From the NCBI GenBank assembly GCA_051453625.1, contig JBOZIK010000001.1, forward strand, positions 133,498,235 through 133,562,234: a stretch of DNA of 64,000 nt, read 5' to 3'. This stretch comes from Welwitschia mirabilis. Taxonomy: Eukaryota; Gnetophyta; Gnetopsida; Welwitschiales. The translations under genes were made by a program, and so were the position numbers. The notes beneath the pieces are model-generated. The model was given only the letters and a program-made list of their open reading frames with translations, was not told the DNA's origin and did not search any database. Below, one piece after another: positions 9,358 through 20,650 of this stretch. Each line of letters opens with the position of its first letter. The first letter of the stretch is position 1.

Positions 9358-11573
9358 TATCAATTCTAGCTATTATCAATATTAAGAGTAGAAAAAGGTA
9401 ACATGCAACTTTTTCAAATCACATATTTCAGCAACACAAGATTTTTTTCAGAATAGTTTGACTTGTACTACTTGATAAGAAAGTACAATATTGACTTCCC
9501 CTGTGTTTCACAATAGGCATGGGAGCTTTTAGAAATAACTTTATAGATATTTCTTTATGATCTCTTTGCTCGAATGTGCTTTTTAGCTTCTCTTTAAGGC
9601 CACCCAAAAAGATCACCTAGTCTTCTGCTATGTGTCTACTTATAAGTGTAATATAAGAAAGTTTGTCACATCCTCTATTCTGCTACTTGTCTAGTTGTTG
9701 TAACTACTTTCTTCTCTATAGTGCATCCCTCTTTAACTAACTTGCATTACAAAGTTATCTTATAATAACTTAATATATATTATAATAATATCATAATATT
9801 ATCTAACAATTCATCAGTTTCTTCATTAGAAACATATCATAAGATACATTCTTTTCTGAGTCATCAATTGGCCATCATCTATTATTGTCCCATAAAATTA
9901 TTAGATCAATTAGGCCCATCTTCATGACTTATATCATTTCATACATTAACTATTAATAATAATCTTAAATCTGCTAGTAGTTACATTCCTTTTTTATAAC
10001 ATTATAAATCAACCTTCCTGTAGCTCACGAATCATGTCCTTTTACTTGTAAAATTGACTCTACATATTACCTTGCCTAATCTACAATCTTTAACTTAAAG
10101 GATTAAGCCTTTTTATGCTAAGATTCTATTATAGTTTGTAGTTCATAGATTTTGTTAAGATAATTAATCCTTACATTTCCATGGCTTACCATGCATTATG
10201 AATAATTCATCTTTAGCTATCCCATCCTTGGCTTTTTAAAGATGACCATTATGCTTTTAAGGACTAATACTTTTACCTAAGTTAATTGTTATTGATATTG
10301 TAGAACTAATTAAAGAGGTTAATTGGCCATATAGATTTAAATTATTCAATGTAATATAAAATGATTTTTCTAAGCCAAGAATTTTAAATTCAAAGCTACA
10401 AAAGTCTTAAACCTTACCTAATGTTCTTCCACTCCTTGAAGTATTACTATTATCAAAAGTTTATCTTTTATCCTCCACTTATAAAATTAGTTTTAATGGA
10501 TTTCAAAGGTGCATCATAAAGGATCATGCATCAATACATCAACCCATATAATCATTTGATAATAATTCATTTTACTCTAAAGTCTTTCTTAACAATGTGT
10601 TACTAGGTCGATGAAATATATGAAGTTTAATTCTCACAATTGGATTATTTGGATTTTGAGCCCTCTTCATCTCTAATTATTGGATGTAAATGAGTCCAAA
10701 AAATCAAAACTACTAAGGAATTTCAAAACCTAATTAGAAAAATAGGTTTATGCTCACTAGCCTTTTATCAATTTCCTCATTATTAGTATAATCTTTTAAA
10801 CTAGGTTTTTCAAAATGGTGAATATGATTTGGAATGAAACCTGATATCCTTATCTTCTAGAGCTATGATTAATATAGTTGTAAGCATCACATATAAAATT
10901 TATGATGTTTTCATTTCTCTAAAATAGATAAAGTAACTATTGATAATGTTACTACTACTATTTCCCAAATAAATTGCAAATTTTGGTAGATGTCATATGG
11001 AAGTTTTGGGGTTTCAAAGTTAGAGACTTCAAAGAATAACCCAAGTGATTGGCTATGAATCTCATAATTTTATATTACCTAAATGATCTCTTAGCAACCA
11101 TGGATAGCTAGATGACTTATGTTTGATTTTCTATGGAAAATGGATTACCTTTTCACCCCACATATGCACTAAACTACAAGCTCCATGAAGATGTTTAGTG
11201 GCATTTTGAGGTCGGCTTTAAATACAAATTTGATCTTACATCCTATTCTGTAGATCATATTTTATTCTCTTAGGGGTAAAATATACCAAGGAATGTACTA
11301 AACTACATTCCTTTACTACTTGCCTAAGGTCTTCTATCTTGTGTATATGAAATTTTCCCTATTATATATATAATGGACTTTTTTTTGTTTTCTGAGTAAA
11401 CAAGTTTATTATGAATCTTCTTTGCCTGTATCTATATTATTTAATTTTAAAAACTAGTTTAAAATAGCATTAAAAACTATAGAAATAATAGAGAGTAATC
11501 TATTTTTAAGTCATGTTTATTTTCATTTAAATTTTACTGTAATTCATGTTGCTAGGGCTAAAATTTTATCCAA
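9358..11573. other. Unassigned AT-rich sequence
   Basis: No gene or element recognised. The minus-strand frame 9616-9428 has a GGLKEKLKST stretch vaguely like a gag segment, too weak to call. This is the left flank of the copia insertion. Confidence 0.5.
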
Positions 11574-11578
11574 GATAT
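11574..11578. repeat. Target-site duplication GATAT, left
   Basis: Matches 20646-20650 exactly at the outer edges of the two LTRs. Confidence 0.8.
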
Positions 11579-12816
11579 TGTTAAGTTATAATTTACTAAG
11601 TTGATGTCAAACTAACATTTTTTGGTATAGTAAAATTTGTGTGTATTCCTTGAAAAAAAAATATTAATCCTTATAGGTCAGAAGCAACAAACATTCTTAC
11701 TTGGACTTAGCAAGTTACAGTCCCTTAAAGGGGTTAACCAAATTCATAAGGAGTCTACCAAACCTATATCAAAAAGTATCAAAACCAACTTACTGAGGAG
11801 TCAATCAAATTTGTAAGAGCTTAATTAGACCTATACCATAATTTATCACATTTGATCATCAAGGGTCCAAAACAAATTCTTGAGGGTTAACTAGATCTAA
11901 AGTAAAAATGTTTTCATCTTTTATTATCAAGGGGTCAATAGGATTCCTTAGTGGTTAAACGGATCTAGGCTAAACATATTATTTTGCATTTTTCTTGGGG
12001 TTGATCAAAAGAAAATGTAGTCAATTAGATATATGATCAACCGAATCATAGATGGGATCGATCATACATGAAGACATAAAGATCTTATATAAAACAAAAT
12101 AAAATGGAGGCCACTGACTTTAGTGATGGCACTCAATGGGGTCGACTAAATATTTTAAGGGGTTAACTAGTTATGACAGAGATAAGATTTTTCTAGTCAT
12201 TACCCTCTTGTTCTTATCCATTAAAGAATTAAATCTACTTGTAAAACCCTAAAATGTATATTCTATATATTCCTTAGCCATAAAATCATTGTACCTCTTC
12301 TACCTGACTAAAAATTGAACAAGCATCTTTTTAATTATTAGTTCTTTGATTAATCAGTTTGCACTATATGTACTTGAATTTATGATATCATTTTTAATAG
12401 TGTAGTACTATCATCATTGTACTTTAGATCTAGTAAATCCTGTGCATTGTGGTATATTATTGATACCAATAAGTATTCTCTTAAAATGTTGAGACTGATT
12501 CTTTAAAAAGTCCGATTGTAAAAATTTATAAGTTAATTTGAGATATCTAAAAAGTGAGTAACAAATATCCAGATTAGTCTTGGGTAGAAGCTGATCACCA
12601 TGAGTGGAGTATGAGGTTTCTCAAACCACTATAAATCATGTATTAATCTTCATTAGTACTTTCTAATATTAGTTATTTTCTTTTAAATCATTTTTAGTAT
12701 TTTATATGCATAAATATTTTTAGTGTTCAATTCTTTTGGAGATAGATTTTTAATTTATTTATTATTTTAAAATATTATTCACTCCTTTACTTCCTTCTAA
12801 GGCTCTAGATCCTTAC
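11579..12816 (+). repeat. 5' LTR of copia I
   Basis: Begins TGTTAAGTTATAATTT and aligns along its length with 19403-20645. U3 contains about 13 degenerate copies of a GGGGTCGACC-like motif between 11728 and 12175. A TATA-like TATATATTC lies near 12264. The end abuts the PBS. Confidence 0.92.
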
Positions 12817-12818
12817 TT

Positions 12819-12830
12819 TGGTATTGGAGC
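12819..12830 (+). promoter_or_regulatory. Primer binding site of copia I
   Basis: TGGTATTGGAGC, two transitions from the initiator-Met PBS TGGTATCAGAGC, starting 3 bases after the LTR. Confidence 0.85.
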
Positions 12831-12898
12831 TAAGTTGATTCATTAGTAGATCCTAATAAATCTAGGCTCCTGAACCCTAACTACGAGTAATCCTTCTA

Positions 12899-14240
12899 AT
12901 GGCTTCTCTACTAGAAGATCATCCTATTCAATGAAATAAACTCTACCTACTGGAAGGCTCTTATGAGAATATTTTCTAGATTCTTATATGTAGATATAGA
13001 GGAGGTAATATACAATAGGAATGTCATGACCACACTATTCAAAACCAATAATAATGAAACCACCATAGTGGTAAAAAAAAATTCAAGATCAATAAACTCC
13101 TACTGACAATGCTAAGGCTATCTTAGATGTCTATGCTCTTAATACTATTTTTTGTGTAGTATGTGCAGATGAATTAAAGAGGATTATGAACTATGAATAT
13201 GCCAAAGAAGATTGGGATATTCTTAAAATAGCACATTAAGGAATATTTATTATAAAGCAGGAAAAGCTATAGATGCTTATTTTCAAATTTGAAAATATTC
13301 ACATGGAAGAAGAGGAGACTTAACAAGAGTTTTATACCAGATTGATAGACACTATAAAGTCTATGGTAAGTCTAGGCAAAAAAAATGGATAAAAAAAGTT
13401 TGTATGAAAAGTTCTAAGATCTCTCCAAAAACTCTTTGAGCCAAAGGTCACAACCATTGAAGAAAGTAAGAACATCAATCAAATGGCACTTGAGAAACTT
13501 CAAGGTAATCTTCAAACTTATGAGTTAAATTTTTCTAAAGATAAAAATAATAGCCTTACATTGAAAAGTATGTAGGAAGAATCCAGATTTGATAAATTAG
13601 ATGAAGACCTTAATGAAGATGAGGTTACACTTTTAACAAGGAGATTCAAAAAATTCTTACACAGAAGAAAGAAAGAAGGTGAACCAAGGGAGGGATAAAA
13701 GAGGAGTCATTCCAAACTAAGAAGAGATCTTAAAAAAGAAAATAAGATCTAATGCTATTCCTGTAAGAAATATGAACATATTGCAAATGAATGTCTAAAC
13801 AACAAAAGAAATCAGAGAAAATCCAGGACATCATTTTTCATTATCGCTTGGGATAACGTAGATGAAGAAGATAATAATAGCTTCAGCCAAGAGTCAAATG
13901 GAGACAAAAGACTTTCTTTCATGGCCATAGTCTCTTTCATAAAGGAGATTCCTTATTTAACAAAACCAGCTGACCTAGATCTTATTAAAGAAGATCAAAA
14001 GGAGCTAGAAGATACTTGTCAATAACTCTATTTAGAATGTGAAAAACTAGCAAAATGAGTCAACAATCTAAATAAGATAGTGAAGGCACTAAATAAGGAA
14101 AAAGAAGAGTTGAAGACAAAGTACAAGATGGTTTAAATAGAAAACTCTAAAATTACTCAAGAGTTAAAAAGCTTGCCTCAATTTGTAAATAAATTTTCAA
14201 ATAGTTCAAGTAAATTGGAACAGATTCTTGGAATATAAAT
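12899..14240 (+). pseudogene. Copia I gag remnant
   Basis: Starts at ATGGCTTCTCTACTAGAAG; a stop follows 11 codons later. A shifted frame then gives PILFNEINSTYWKALMRIF, which matches the gag pattern F-D/N-G-x-N-x-x-Y-W-K-x-R-M-x-x-F. A Lys/Glu-rich, coiled-coil-like segment follows the zinc knuckle (13960-14200), as in long Sirevirus gag proteins. Many stops. Confidence 0.8.
13753..13794 (+). pseudogene. CCHC zinc knuckle of copia I gag
   Basis: Reads CYSCKKYEHIANEC, a fully intact C-x2-C-x4-H-x4-C nucleic-acid-binding knuckle. It is one of the few motifs in this element without a change at a key residue. Confidence 0.9.
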
Positions 14241-14534
14241 ACCAATTCATGACAAGAAAGGTATTGGGTTCATCTTTCAAAAATCATAAAATTAGTTAAA
14301 TTAAGTAATATAGCAAAATAATTATGTGTTAAAAATTATGTGCCATTTTATGGAAAGATAAGTCATTCAAAATTATTTTGTAATGCTAGGGATTTAATGT
14401 TTTTTTCAAATTCTATTAGTACTTTTCTATTTACTTTTGTCCCAAGGGAATGTGTATCACAATAGTCCAAATGGACTAAGTAGATAAGGAATGATAAATT
14501 AAAAAGTTTATTGATCCAAACACCTTTTAAAGTA

Positions 14535-14870
14535 TTAATTGAAACTTGCTAATACTTTAATAGTAGTTGCTCTTAATACATGACAAGTAACAAATCAAGA
14601 TTCTAATATTTAGATGACTTTGATGGAGGAGAAGTAATGTGTGATAACAATAGAAGAGCAAAGATTAAAGAAATTGAAAGCACTAGTGGAGGTAACATGC
14701 CTAAGATTAATGAAGTTTTATATGTGAATGGTCTTTAACATAATTTTCTGAGTATTAGTTAGATCTATAATAAAGGTCATAAAGTTATTTTTGATAGTCA
14801 AAAGTATGAAGTTAGACATGAAAAAACAAATGATGTTTTTATCATATAAATTAAAAAAATTATGGCACCA
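14535..14870 (+). pseudogene. Copia I protease remnant
   Basis: Reads YFNSSCS, stop, YMTSNKSRF and later GGEVMCDN and INEVLYVNGL. Copia proteases have D-S-G-C-S-x-H-M-T-G at this point, so the catalytic Asp is Asn here and Gly is Ser. The following V-L-x-V-x-G-L-x-H-N-x-L-S-I block is recognisable (HNFLSIS). Confidence 0.8.
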
Positions 14871-15760
14871 ATAATTAGGACATCTAAACTATGATCATTT
14901 TAAAACTATCATTAAAAAGAAGATTGTGAAAAGAATTCCAAGATTAACATTGAAAAACATGAGCTATGTGATGCTTGTCAAAAAGGAAAACAAGTCAAGA
15001 CTTCTTATAAAAATAAAAAACCTAGTCTCAATAATAATACCTCTTAAACTCATTTATATGAACTTGGTGGATCCTATCCAAACTAAAAGTCTAGGAGGAA
15101 AATGATATTTCTTAACCATTATTAATGGCTACTCTAAATTTACTTGGATTGACTTTTTAGGAAACAAAGCTAGAACTTTTAAAATGTGTTGAAGTTTGCA
15201 ATAAAATCCAAAATAAGAAAGGACACACTATCAAAAAAATTAGAAGTGATTATGAAGGAGAATTCAAAAATCATCTTTTAAAGAAGTATTGTGTAGAAAA
15301 TGGTATAAAACATTAGTTCTCAACCCCAAAGACTCCTCAACAAAATGGAATTATAGATAGGAAAAATCGAGTCCTTCAATAAATGGTAAGAATAATCCTA
15401 AATGATAAGAAGGTTCCTAAAATGTTTTGGGCTGAAGTAATAAGCACTACTTGATATATTATCAATAGATTATATCTAAGACCAAGCATCGATAAAACCC
15501 CTTATGAGCTTTGGAAAGGAATAAAACCAAATGTTCTATATTTTAAAGTACTTGGAAGTGAATGCTTTATCTTAAAAGATAGAAAACATTTAAGAAAATT
15601 TGAGTCCAAAGCTGATAAAGCAATATATTTAGGATACTCAACTAGAAGTAAAGTTTATCAAGTTTTTAAGAAATTAAATCTAGTAGTGGAAGATTCTATA
15701 AACATTCAAATACAAGACTTTAGTATAAGAATTATTCCTTTAAATGGTGAAGAAATATAA
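14870..15760 (+). pseudogene. Copia I integrase remnant
   Basis: Contains the HHCC-type tail (ELCDACQKGKQ), the catalytic-core start (MNLVDPIQTKSLGG, with the first Asp as Asn), TWIDFLGN, TPQQNGIIDRKNRVLQ with Asp where the catalytic Glu normally is, KVPKMFWAE, TPYELWKGIKPNV, and the GSECFILKDRKHLRKFESKA block with IYLGYST. Frame shifts and stops interrupt it, but the order of motifs is complete. Confidence 0.9.
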
Positions 15761-15959
15761 CTCCAAGAACCTTCACAATAAAAGAAGTAACAATTAAAAA
15801 GGAATAAGAGCCATCTCAAAAGGTTGCTTTCAAAAAGTTTAAAGACATAAAAGATCATCCACTAAAGTCCATCACTAGAGATGTTAGATTAAAAATTAAA
15901 ACAAGATACTCTCTTAAAAATTTTTGTGCCCGCATTTATTATGGCTCTTAAATTGAATC

Positions 15960-16950
15960 CAAAAAGTTTGAAGAGCCAAAATCTCTTGAAGATTGAATGA
16001 TGGCTATACAAGATGAACTTCAACAATTCAAAAGAAATTATGTTTGGAAACTTGTAGAGAGGCCAAAGATCAAAATATAATTAAAACAAAATAAATCTTT
16101 AAGAATAAGTATGATGAATAGAATAATATGGTTAAGAACAAAGCAAGATTAGTTGTCCAAGGATACAACTATATTAAAAGAATAGATGTAGAAGATACAT
16201 TTGCTCCAATGGCTATACTAAGTAGTATTAGAATGTTTTTATCTTATGCAGCCTTTAAGAACATTACAGTTTTTCAGATGAATATGAAAAGTTCCTTTCT
16301 AAATGGAACTCTCAATGAAGAATTTTATGTGAACAACATCAAGACTTTATAGATCCACATAAATCAAATCATATGTATAGACTCAAAAAGGATTTGTATG
16401 ATTTAAAGAAAGCTCCAAGGGGTTAGTATGAAAAACTAGTAACATTTCTTAATGAAAATGGTTATGCTCGTAGAGCTATGAATGAAACCTTATTTGTTAA
16501 AAATCTTAAGAAGAATTTTATCATCATTTAAATCTATATAGATAACATAATTTTTTGAGTTTTAAACAAAGTTCTCTTAAAATAATTCACTAGCATTATG
16601 ATAACACATTTTGAAATGAATTTTCTTAGTGAAGTTTGAATGTTTCTTAATCCTCAAATCAAACAAACATAACATGGAATATTTATATATTAATCTAATT
16701 ACTCAAGGGACTTGATTAAATGATTTAGACTAGAAAATCTAGAATCAACTAACACACCTATGTCAACTTCATATAAGATTAGTCTTAATGATCATGAAAA
16801 ATTTGTGGACCAAAAACTTTATAGAAGTATGATAAGAAGTCTATTATATTTAATCACAAGTAGACCTAATATAATATTCAGTGTTGCTATTTATGTTAGA
16901 TATTAGACTCAAGTAAAGGAATCACACCTTTAAGCTATTAAAAGAATCAT
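15960..16950 (+). pseudogene. Copia I reverse transcriptase remnant
   Basis: Motifs in order: KNKARLVVQGYN, DTFAPMAILSSIRMFLSYAA, FQMNMKSSFLNGTLNEEFYV (consensus begins F-Q-M-D-V-K-x-A-F-L-N-G), KKDLYDLKKAPRG followed by TAG where Trp is expected, IYIDNIIF in place of the catalytic YVDDIIF, and LYRSMIRSLLYLITSRPNI. The open frame at 16128-16352 is the longest remaining piece. Two catalytic-site aspartates are Asn, so it is inactive. Confidence 0.93.
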
Positions 16951-16959
16951 AAGATATGT

Positions 16960-17480
16960 AAAGGGTACAAGTAATTATTAATTATGATATCCTACAAAAA
17001 TGTCTTTTAAACTTGTAGGTTTTAGTGATGTAGACTGGGTTGGTTATAAAGATGATTATAAAGCACCAGTGTGAATTGTTTTCATTTAAGATCATACTTG
17101 GTAAGATGGTAAAGTAAGAAGCAAAACTCTTTTTCCCTTTTTATAATAGAAGAGAAATATATAGCAGTAGAAAGTCATTGTACCCATCTTCTATGGATGA
17201 AGAAAATGCTCAAAGACTTTAGAGTAAACTCTAAATAGATTCCAATCTTTTATGATAATACTATTACAATAAATATCTCAAAGATTCCTATTCAACATTC
17301 TTGAACTAAATATACTGAACTAAGACATTATTTTCTTAGAGATCAAGTAGAACAAGGCAAGATTTTATGAATTTTATAAGCACTGATAGACAACCATTTA
17401 ATATTTTATAAAACCCCTAAACTTTATTATCTTTAAAAGACTTCAGTGTGAACTAGGAATTATCTCTCCATCCTCTGATT
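16960..17480 (+). pseudogene. Copia I RNase H remnant
   Basis: Reads GFSDVDWVGYKDDYKAPV (consensus G-Y-S-D-A-D-W-A-G), then THLLWMKKMLKDFRVNSK, IPIFYDNT, ISKIPIQHS, stop where Arg is expected, TKYTELRHYFLRDQVEQGKI. It ends pol. Confidence 0.9.
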
Positions 17481-17869
17481 AAAGGTAAAGTAATAAACTA
17501 GATCTTGGATTTGATTAACTAGATATGGAGAAGAAGTCATTTAACTATATTTTTATCTAGTTACTTAGTCTTTTCCAAATTGACCTAAATCCAGTTGAAT
17601 CAAATGAACTAAAATACTAGTTGATTAAATCTAGACAGTTTTATGATCTAAGTCTTTTTGAGTTGACTGGATTAGAACCTATTTGATCGAACTTGTAGGT
17701 TATAAAACATAAGATAGGAATTGGATCCAATTTTTTTCTTAAATTTGACTTGAATTGCCCTCCTTATAAAATCTTGTAAAATCATAGCCTTTCTCATTCA
17801 CATCTATCTACCTCTCTCTCTTAGATCTAGCTGTCTCTTTTCATTTCTTTTATCTCTAGCAATACCACA

Positions 17870-18960
17870 TGCTTTCAAATGGTAAAGGATCTCTCAAGAA
17901 GATCTTATCAGAAGGAGCCAGCCAGCAAAGATCCAGGGTATTTTTACTCTAGAATTTCAGATGAGGCTTCAGACAAATTTTTAGAAAAGTTTGAAAAAAA
18001 GCCTATCTATTAAGAAAGTCCTATTACTTCTCAGGAATTTAGAAAACTAAGAGATGTGATAAGGTTATCAAATGAACATAATTTATCTTCTTTTCTTGAT
18101 GTCTCTAGGTTAATCTACCCTTTTCTTACTTATATTTTTTAGTGTAATGCTTTTTTTGATGTTGATTCATCTACCCTAATAACCCTTATTTTGAGGAGAA
18201 GTATTAGGATTACTATAGAACTTATAGACTCCCTTACAAATCTCTTTAGAGGATATTATAAGGAGTTTTGATCCTTGCATAACTCTATGGAGAATAAGGC
18301 AAAGATTACTAGGGAGCTTTATGATAAATTCATTCAATGGAAGACCACCCTTTCCACCTTCTACCTTATCCCAAAATATCACTTTCTTCTTTTGGTTTTT
18401 ATATATAATTTCCTATCTCTTATGGATTATCGTGATAATACCTCTAACTATATGGCTTATCTATTATATTTGGTAGAAACTGGTTACTCTATTAATGCTC
18501 CTATCATTATTCTTAAAAATACAATCTCGTAGTTGGAGTATCATAAAACTAAGGCTCTTATTTACTTTGTTTTAATGCAAATATATGTTATTATTTTAGA
18601 TTCTAGTAGCATCCAAAACTAGAAACTTTAATTTCTATGTCTATCATTAGGTGTGCAATCTTATCCCGCATGCACATTTTCTCCGATTCAAAGAAATATT
18701 TCAATTCTCCTTCTCCAAAGTAGGCCTCTCCTAAAAAGATTCTTTCATAACTAAAGAGATTGGATTCCTACACTTAGCACATGAAAAAGGCTCTTATTGT
18801 AGTAGGATACAAGGTTGCTAACACTTCTGACTAAGCCATTATCTCTACTTAGAAAGTGGTAGAAGAAGAAGAGGAAGAAGAAAACCTAGATTTTGAAAAA
18901 GAATATAAGGAGAAAGAACAAGAAAAAGAATTAAACTAAATTCCATTACCTCTGTTGTTG
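17870..18960 (+). pseudogene. Envelope-like / plant transposon-protein ORF after copia pol
   Basis: From 17945 one frame runs to 18530 with only three internal stops (about 195 codons), a better state than pol. It reads RISDEASDKFLEKFEKKPIY, RKLRDVIRLSNEHNLSSFLD, ITRELYDKFIQWKTTLSTFY, then YNFLSLMDYRD and LVETGYSINAPIIIL, and continues EYHKTKALIYFVL after a stop. The pattern resembles the plant-transposon-protein domain of envelope-like ORFs from Athila and Sirevirus elements. A Glu/Lys-rich tail follows (18850-18940). Whether such proteins act as envelopes is unproven in the family; I see no clear signal peptide. Confidence 0.7.
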
Positions 18961-19389
18961 TTTTTTAGTTACTCCTCTTATTGTCCTTTTTCTCTCCTTT
19001 ATCATTATTGTCAGAAGGAGTAAAAACGATAGTTGTATTATCAGTCATTATCAGTTTTTCTTAGTAGTATTTGTTAGTTATTCTTAGTTCTCTTATGAGT
19101 ATCTTTCCATTGTACTACTTAAATTTGATTAATAGAAATACATTTGGTATCATTTTATCTTATCTATTAATGCATATTACATTCACCATCATTCATGATT
19201 TTGTCACATCTATTAATGAATATTACATGTCACATGAACTATACTTCAAATTGTTTATATATATGGAATTTTTGGAAAACCATTATAAATGCTTAATTTA
19301 GATAAATATGCTTAATAATATTTCATAATTCTAATGGGTAGGGAGTTTTCTAATTAATATTTTTAACTAAGTATAGTTTCCATCAATGT

Positions 19390-19402
19390 TAAATGGGGAG
19401 AT
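19390..19402 (+). promoter_or_regulatory. Polypurine tract of copia I
   Basis: AAATGGGGAGA-type run directly before the 3' LTR, the expected plus-strand primer site. Confidence 0.75.
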
Positions 19403-20645
19403 TATTAAGTTATAATTTGTCAAGTTGATGTCAAAATAACATTTTCTAGTATAGCAAAAGATGTGTGCATTTCTTGTAGAAAATTTTAATCTTTGTAGAT
19501 GATAAATAGCAAACATTTATCACTAGCCTTATCTAAACTTAATAAGTTACAGTCCCTCAAAGGAATCGACCAAATTCCTAAGGAGTTAAATAAACCTATA
19601 TCAAGAAGTGTTAAAACTAGATTACTGAGGGATCAATAGGATTTTTAGGAGGTTGACTACACCTGTATAATAATTTATCACATCTAATAATCAAGGGATC
19701 AACTAAATCCCTAAGGGGTCAACCAGATCTAGAGTAAAAAAGTTTTCATCTTTTGTCATAAAGGAGTTAATTAGATTCATTAGGGATTAACTGGACCTAG
19801 GCTAAACATGTTGTTTTGAACTTTTATTCATATGGTATTAATTAGACATGTGATTAATAAAATCCCAAATGAGGTTAACTAGACATGGAGATGTAAAGAG
19901 TTTTGGTTGACTAGAAGAAGATGGAGATAACCGACTTCAGTGACAGCACTCAATGGGGTCAACTGGACATTTCGAGGGGTCAGCCGATCATGATGGAAAT
20001 GGGATTTTTCTAGCCATTACCCTTTTGTTTTTATTCGTTAAAGAATCAGATCTACTCGTAAAACCCTAAAATGTATCTTATATATGTTTCTCAACCATCA
20101 AAATCATTGTACCTCTTCTCCCAAACCAAAAATCAAATGAGCATTTTTTTAATTATCAGTCCTTTAGTCAATCAGTTTACACTATATGTACTTGGATTTA
20201 AGATATCATTTTTAACAGTGTAGTAATATTATCATTATACTTAAGATCTTGTAAATCCTATGCATTATGGCACATTATTAACACTGATAAGCATTCTCTC
20301 AAAATATTGAGACTGAGCCTCTAAAAAGTCCAATTGTAAAGGTTACAATTGAACTTGAGATACCTAGAAAGTCAGTAAGTCTTGGGTAAAATCTAATTGT
20401 CAAGCATGGAGTAAGGGATTTCCTGAACCACCATAAATCATGTTTCAATCTCCATTAATATTTTCTAATTTTAGTTATTTTCTTTTAGATCTTTTTTGGT
20501 ATTTTATATGCACAAATAGTTTTAGTATTTAATACTTGTGGAGATACTTTAAAATTTATTTATTGGTTTAAATCCTATTTACTCCCCTCCTCTAACTTAT
20601 CGCTCCCTCTTCTTTCTGTCTTACTCAAAGGTTCTACATCCTTTA
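19403..20645 (+). repeat. 3' LTR of copia I
   Basis: Starts TATTAAGTTATAATTT (TG changed to TA) and aligns with the 5' LTR. It has a short extra segment near 20598-20625 and carries the same GTCGAC-like U3 repeats (19558-19985) and a TATATATG box near 20075. Confidence 0.92.
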
Positions 20646-20650
20646 GATAT
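20646..20650. repeat. Target-site duplication GATAT, right
   Basis: Partner of 11574-11578. Confidence 0.8.

Larger units (their letters stand above)
11579..20645 (+). mobile_element. Full-length Sirevirus-like Ty1/copia element
   Basis: Complete structure: 5' LTR 11579-12816, PBS 12819-12830, gag, CCHC knuckle, protease, integrase, RT, RNase H, an envelope-like ORF, PPT 19390-19402 and 3' LTR 19403-20645. It is flanked by GATAT at 11574-11578 and 20646-20650, a 5-bp target duplication. The copia order (integrase before RT), LTRs of about 1.24 kb, internal length over 6.5 kb and an extra ORF after pol point to the Sirevirus lineage. All frames are broken, and catalytic residues are lost in protease, integrase and RT, so it is an immobile fossil. 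The LTRs have diverged clearly, so the insertion is old. Confidence 0.93.
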
